From the NCBI GenBank assembly GCA_000827205.1, contig KN832555.1, forward strand, positions 155,881 to 219,880: 64,000 nucleotides of DNA, read 5' to 3'. The stretch comes from Plicaturopsis crispa FD-325 SS-3 (lineage: Eukaryota; Basidiomycota; Agaricomycetes; Amylocorticiales; Amylocorticiaceae). The position numbers and the translations under genes were made by a program. Below, in pieces: positions 58,993 to 64,000 of this stretch; positions within the stretch are counted from its first letter, which is position 1, and every line of letters starts with the position of its first letter. The notes beneath the pieces are model-generated. The model made no database searches, was not told where the DNA came from, and was given only the letters and a program-made list of their open reading frames with translations.

Positions 58993-59762
58993 CACTACGC
59001 ACATTCCATAATTTCGCGCCTGCGAAATTTAACCCGAAAGTTCTTGCGAAAGAGGCAGAATCCGCCTGGGCTTTCGCCGCGGAAAAATACAAAATTTGGC
59101 CTGAGAAAAAGTCTTGCCAAAATGTCAAGTTTTGCATCCCATTTCTCACCTGATTTAGGAACTGCAAAAGCAGAGCTTTCGCCGGCGAGAAATTGAGTCT
59201 TTAGCGTGTTCAAAATTGAAGCCGAAAGTGCACGAGAAATAGGCAAGGTTGGATCAAATTTCTCAATGGCAAAACTTGCCCTTTCTGTCATGCAAAATCC
59301 ACTCCAATATATGATGTTTTGGGCACTGTTTCTGTTGTGCAAAAGAACCTCTTTCGGCCATCGATCAGCTTTCGCAGCTGCGAAAGCTGATCGATGGCCG
59401 AAAGAGAAACTTTTGAAAGGGAGAAAGTCGGTCCAAAAGACGTGGTTTCGGCATGTGGTTTGCACGCGAGAAAGAACAAATTTCGCACTAGACAAATTGG
59501 AGCCAACTTTGCCTATTTCTCGTGCACTTTCGGCTTCAATTTTGAACACGCTAAAGACTCAATTTCTCGCCGGCGAAAGCTCTGCTTTCGCAGTTCCTAA
59601 ATCAGGTGAGAAATGGGACGCAAAACTTGACATTTTGGCAAGACTTTTTCTCAGGCTAAATTTTATATTTTTCCGCGGCGAAAGCCCAGGCGGATTCTGC
59701 CTCTTTCGCAAGAACTTTCGGGTTAAATTTCGCAGGCGCGAAATTATGGAATGTGCGTAGTG
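58993..59762. mobile_element. CACTA-type foldback element
   Basis: 770-bp palindromic element whose two 385-bp arms are inverted copies. Ends are CACTACGCACATTCC and its reverse complement, flanked by the 3-bp direct repeat CGT (58990-58992, 59763-59765). CACTA termini plus a 3-bp duplication are the signature of the EnSpm/CACTA superfamily. The outer about 250 bp of each arm are almost identical; an inner stretch has diverged; the centre (about 59351-59404) is again a perfect palindrome around GCAGCTGC. Many TTTCGC/GCGAAA motifs occur in both arms. Because of the symmetry each strand contains the same 184-codon frame, which is not a protein gene. No transposase. Confidence 0.88.
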
Positions 59763-59906
59763 CGTTCAACTTGCCACTGCACTTTCACCTGGACCGCGTC
59801 TTTCTATCCTGTATTTGCTTTTACACTGGACTTGACCTCATAAATTGGCGCCAACAGTCCGTCTTTGTGTTTCTGTGTACTCGTTTACCTGCAATAGGGT
59901 CTTTCA

Positions 59907-62687
59907 ATGGCGCCGTCAGCTGCAGAACTCAGTCTTCGCCACCTCCCAGATATATCGGACGCCTCCTTCCAAATTCCTGTCGACCTATCTACCGCATCTG
60001 GCGAGTTCCTGCTCGGAAACGACAACGATGACTTTCTCAAGGCGGCCGACGATAGCCTTCTAACACCGGCACCACTCAAACGACATTACGAACCACTGAC
60101 GCTCGCAGAGCTCACCCCGAAACCGAAAACCCGGAAGGATGCTCCTGCTACTGTGAAAGAAACGCGTACACCTGATATACGGGACGAATACTCGCAAACT
60201 GTCAAGAAGCCGAGTGTTTTGACAACGACGCGTTCACCGGGAAAGCCCAAGCTGGCAATCGCGACTCAGTTCTTCGTTCCCGGAAGTCCAGTCTCGCAGC
60301 GTCTTGAAGATCTGAAAGTGGGCGTGGAGGATCTCGTGAACGGCTCGCCCGAAAACGGCAAAGAAAACATCACCGATGATCACCGTACCGACCACGCGTC
60401 GTCTCGCGACAACGTAAAGGGGAAGGAGAAGAACAGGTCGAAACAGGTGAGCAAGTTGCGTTCTACGCCGTACGCACAAATGCATATAGCAGTGCGTACC
60501 GTAACCATGGACTGATAGAGTTGTCTTCTACTGTGTAAGACGGTCGCTGGGGGCGGGATCTCCAAACCTGCGAAAACAAAACCCAAGCTTCCCACCTCAT
60601 GTCTCACCCGTGCCGCAGCCTCACGCGAGTCTACTGCTGGTTCAGTGGATAGTTCTGCTGAAGCAATCATTCGAGCTGCTCGCAGCGAGACTGTCCCTGA
60701 AACGAACATAAGCGAGAACGCCCCAGACACGATGCAGCCCGAATTGTTTCAAACGCTGCTCTCTGCAGGCAGGTACGCGAAGCTCGTCCAGATAACTTCC
60801 CAATACACTGCCACTCACGCTCTTACCTGACGTACATTTTACCGTCGTTTCTCCCTTTAATCTAGAGCCTACGCTTCCGCGGAGATGTCGGAGGCATCGA
60901 TTGCCCCTGCGACCCGGTCCGCTGCGGACGCGTTTAGCGTTGATCCGTTTCGACTCTCAGAATTATCACCGCGCAAGGCTGGCGATAGCTCTGGAGGGCC
61001 TGGTGTATCGGAAGCACCGGCACGAACCCAGCCTGCTCGCCAGCCACACCGTGCGCCCAAAGCCCGCAAAGAGGCTGCAGGCACGTCTAAACCGGCCAGT
61101 CACCCGGTGGATGTGCAGGCGACTCACCATGCAGCTGCAGCGAGGCATCCCCGAGCGGTGCGAAACAAAGCTTATAAGCCCGTATGTCGGGTTTCTCTTG
61201 CATGTGTCAGGGGTAGTCGCTTATGCCTTTGTATCGCTTTCATCCAGGTCGTTCCAAGTACCAGTACGGATAAATCTTTGGCTGAGCCGACACAATTCAG
61301 TGTTCCATCCGATTCAACCGTGGCATCTTCGTCCAGGCGGGATTTAGATGCAGATAACACCATAAGCGAGGGCGTTGCGGCCACACTGATGATATTCGGG
61401 CAGAGCATGATGCCTGCAGCCGAGTATGCTTATTTGAATACTGTTATTTTTATCACACATACTGACTGACCTCGTTGTAACATAGGAATGCCGACTTTGA
61501 GCATCCGCCACGGTCTCACGACGCCGTCGCACCTTCGCAATACGAAATCTCAGCTGCACCTCCCGCAACACAGTCAGCTGCAGTGCACGCGCCTACACCA
61601 CCCTCCAATGCCAAGGCACTGCAGGCTGAGCAGGAAGAGCCTGCCCCTCCGCCGGCGAACACTGCGCGGCCTGTATCCCCAATGCGGGCTTCGAAGAAAC
61701 GATCCTCGAATAATTTAGACGCCGAGGCCCTGGATGAACCCCGCGAGCTGAAGGCGCGCCGCGTCGCAGGCTCGGACAGCGCGCGCGGACACCCAAAGCC
61801 GCGCGCCGCCTCCGCGCTCGAACCCTCCCTACCGGCGAACTCAGCGGCCGCGGGCACGCGCGCGTCTTCCTCCTCTCGCGAGGCGCGCGCGAAGCCGCGG
61901 CTCGCATCCCACCGCGCACGTGATGCCGGCGGAAGGGGAGAAGGCTCGAAGGGGAAGGCGAGGGAAGACGCGAACGCGCCGCGTGCGCGTCCAGAGCTCG
62001 CCAGAAGACGCCCCATCCCGCAGGATCGAGCGAGGGTGGTCACGGCACCACCCTCTGCATCTACTCGGACGACGACGTCTTCACATCTTGAGAAGCCGGT
62101 GCGTGATCGAACAATGCCTGCCTGCACCGTCCATCTACTTATTAATCTACTTTTCTATACACCCATCATCCTTTTGATTCGGTCAATTCACACTGTTGGG
62201 TTGTATATATTTTCAGAACGCGGTTCTTCCCCGCGCGAGCCCCGCAGGGGGGCAGGACGTCGGATTCAATTTCCGATTGGAACATCGGATGGAACGCGCA
62301 CGCAAAGCCGAAGACGCGCCGGAAGACGCGAAGCGGTCGACGAAACCCCCTGCCTCGGTGCCTGACGCGAGGACGAAGCACGCCGCCCCCCATTTTGCTG
62401 CTGCTGCACGGAAGGGCGGCGCTGCCCCCGCTGCCGTCGTGCCGCAGCCCTTCCTGTTCACGACAGAGATCCGCGCGCGGGAGCGCGAGAAGTTCGACGA
62501 GGCGCTGCGCGTGAAGGAGGCTGAGCTCGAGCGGCAGAGGGAAGAGCGAAGGCGCGCGCAGGAGGAAGAGGAGGAGAGAGAGGTGCGGGAACTGCGCAAG
62601 CGGGCGGTCCCCCGGGCGCACGAGGTGCCGGACTGGTACGCGACCGTGCCCAAGCGCTCAGACGGTGGGAGGAGCACGAGCTCGTGA
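59907..62687 (+). CDS. TPX2-domain protein (microtubule/spindle associated)
   Basis: Likely spindle-assembly factor related to TPX2. Start MAPSAAELSLRHLPDISDAS; the N-terminal and middle parts are Ser/Pro/Ala-rich and charged with little conservation (SQRLEDLKVGVEDLVNGSPE, ENGKENITDD). The C-terminal 150 residues carry the TPX2 signature: GFNFRLEHRMERARK, then a second segment QPFLFTTEIRAREREKFDEA followed by LRVKEAELERQREERRRAQE, and an acidic/basic helix ending RAHEVPDWY. Five to six exons, roughly 770 residues. An N-terminal Aurora-binding motif was not recognised. The CACTA-type foldback element ends 145 bp upstream of the start, within its promoter region. Confidence 0.8.
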
Positions 62688-63545
62688 GGCGCTGGGAGGG
62701 GCCACGAGAGGGCCACGAGCTCGAGGTTAATCACTCTGTATGTTCACGCATCCGTTCATGTTTTTCTCTGTGGAACTCTGCGATCATTTACCCATTCCTC
62801 TTTACCATCATGCCGACGGCTCGGGCAAGCAGAGCGAACGCAGCATATTGGCAGTAGGTTCCGTAATGCCTGCGCTCAGGGCGATTGCAGATCTCTGGGT
62901 TCTCTTGGTGTTTTCGCAACTTATCTCCGGTGAATCAGGAACTCATGACATCGCGGGTCCAGACAGCCAGCCAGCATCGGTCGAGCGCAAAGGCAGTTCG
63001 AACGGTCGTGATTGCCATCGCGCAGATTCATATAGCATACTTACGTTTGCTTCAGCAGTGATTTAATGTGTTTCGTCGATGCCGTCACTGGCTGTGCCAT
63101 TGGGACTTTGTTGCTCCGACTATCTTCTGCGAGTCGTTTTGTCGACTGGGCTCGGCCAGACAAGTGGGGCGCGCGACCGTCGTGAGTGAATGCCATTCAT
63201 CTCTTTCCTACGACTGATCAGCGGTGGCCAATCAGGACTGCTCCCGCGCTGCTTACACGCCCCCCATCCCGCGCCTGTGCATGTAAAGTTCGCACTTTGC
63301 TGCCATTTTTGTAACCCTGGGGATTTTCCTCCTCCGCCTGTGCAGACACGACCACGACTCGATTGCTTTCTCCCGGCGTCCCGACATCGTGCACACGCAC
63401 AGGCCGTGATTGGCAATCTTCCTCGAGAGAGCAGAGACGCCAGGCGCCTGCGCCCGCGTTTGAAATCAATGGCGAGAACGATATTGTGATGGCTGATTCA
63501 ATGATTGTCCGGCCTTGACGGACATGCGGTGTGTCGAGGATCCCT
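62688..63545. other. Intergenic
   Basis: 3' flank of the TPX2-domain gene up to the hAT-type MITE. Open frames at 62740-63066 and 63190-63489 have no recognisable features. Confidence 0.45.
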
Positions 63546-63960
63546 AGGACCCCCGACAACCACCCAGAATGTATGTTTTTTCTGAGGGGGTCAACACCCG
63601 AATGGGACCTGCCCTCCCAGACGCCGTTCGCATCCGAAAATCGGTTATACCCCTGCCAAAGCCAAGTTCGCATCCGAAAAATGACACATACATAGTGCTT
63701 GATATGGTATAAATTTGTCTATATCAGGGGTATTTAATACAAAAATCCCCCGCCACAGGCCCACAGCCTGATCTCGACCAAAATCTGACATCCGAACTTG
63801 CACAGACCTTCACCTCGTCGCGACTTGCATCCGAAAATTTGCACAAACATTGGACCAAAATCTGGCCATTTGGCATCCGAATTTGAAGAGACCTCCGGCG
63901 CTGCGCGCCGTTTCGCATCCGAACTGAAAACACACATTCTGGGTGGTTGTCGGGGGTCCT
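63546..63960. mobile_element. hAT-type MITE with subterminal repeats
   Basis: 415 bp. Terminal inverted repeats of about 27 bp start AGGACCCCCGACAACCACCC and are perfect apart from outlying positions. Flanked by an 8-bp direct repeat GGATCCCT (63538-63545, 63961-63968), the duplication length of hAT elements. The interior has five copies of GCATCCGAA (about 63630, 63670, 63827, 63872, 63915) plus a shorter CATCCGAA near 63790, all in the same orientation, which could be transposase-binding sites. No coding capacity. Confidence 0.88.
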
Positions 63961-64000
63961 GGATCCCTCTGCACCTCGTTCCGTTCGGTCAGCACATTGA

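Noticed and set aside
58995-59760. Two nearly identical 184-codon open frames on opposite strands
   Set aside because: They are the two readings of one palindromic transposon, not genes; the protein-level identity follows from the inverted arms.

Overview
The window reads as nuclear DNA of a basidiomycete fungus, most likely a wood-associated agaricomycete (Polyporales-like is an inference from the gene families). The reasons are dense genes on both strands, many short GT-AG introns of about 45-70 nt, and fungal families such as DUF6533 membrane proteins, FAS1, M43 secreted metalloproteases, F-box proteins with a coiled-coil N-terminus and an NCS1 permease. No rRNA, tRNA or CRISPR was recognised.

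Layout. 1-8698: tandem array of kinase-like genes with duplicated intergenic blocks, interrupted by an unrelated minus-strand gene (1392-2527); the copies range from a canonical active site to a clear pseudokinase and a truncated relic. 9123-10288: NIF3-like protein. 10530-12474: nucleotidyltransferase-fold pseudogene split by a 1.1-kb inverted-repeat element. 12628-14777: FAD aromatic hydroxylase-like monooxygenase. 15232-16294: M43 protease pseudogene. 17601-21507: COPI beta subunit. 21964-22927: second element of the same type, ending just before the start codon of an NCS1 purine/cytosine permease (22934-24965). 25403-29553: large protein with an XPF-like/HhH C-terminus, candidate meiotic SHOC1/Zip2. 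30076-36651: compact block with DUF6533, FAS1, DPM3, ERG2 and a CstF64 hinge/C-terminal protein. 37697-41910: two further M43 proteases, a last-exon relic, and two MITEs. 42402-50828: F-box protein, ubiquitin-eL40 fusion, Gfd2/YDR514C-like RNase H-fold protein, COPI delta subunit. 51167-55276: two tandem Kv-beta-type aldo-keto reductases. 55277-58990: poorly understood, possibly unrecognised minus-strand genes. 58993-59762: CACTA-type foldback element. 59907-62687: TPX2-domain protein. 63546-63960: hAT-type MITE.

Housekeeping functions cluster around the secretory pathway and ER (COPI beta and delta, DPM3, ERG2), with ubiquitin/ribosome supply and spindle or meiotic proteins. The accessory part is two recently amplified families (kinase-like and M43), each with a decayed copy in which 5' flanking DNA is joined to the 3' end of the gene, plus at least six non-autonomous DNA transposons whose target-site duplications can still be read. 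The strongest candidate for something undescribed is the pair of TATG...CATA elements with 6-bp duplications and GCGCGC-rich termini.
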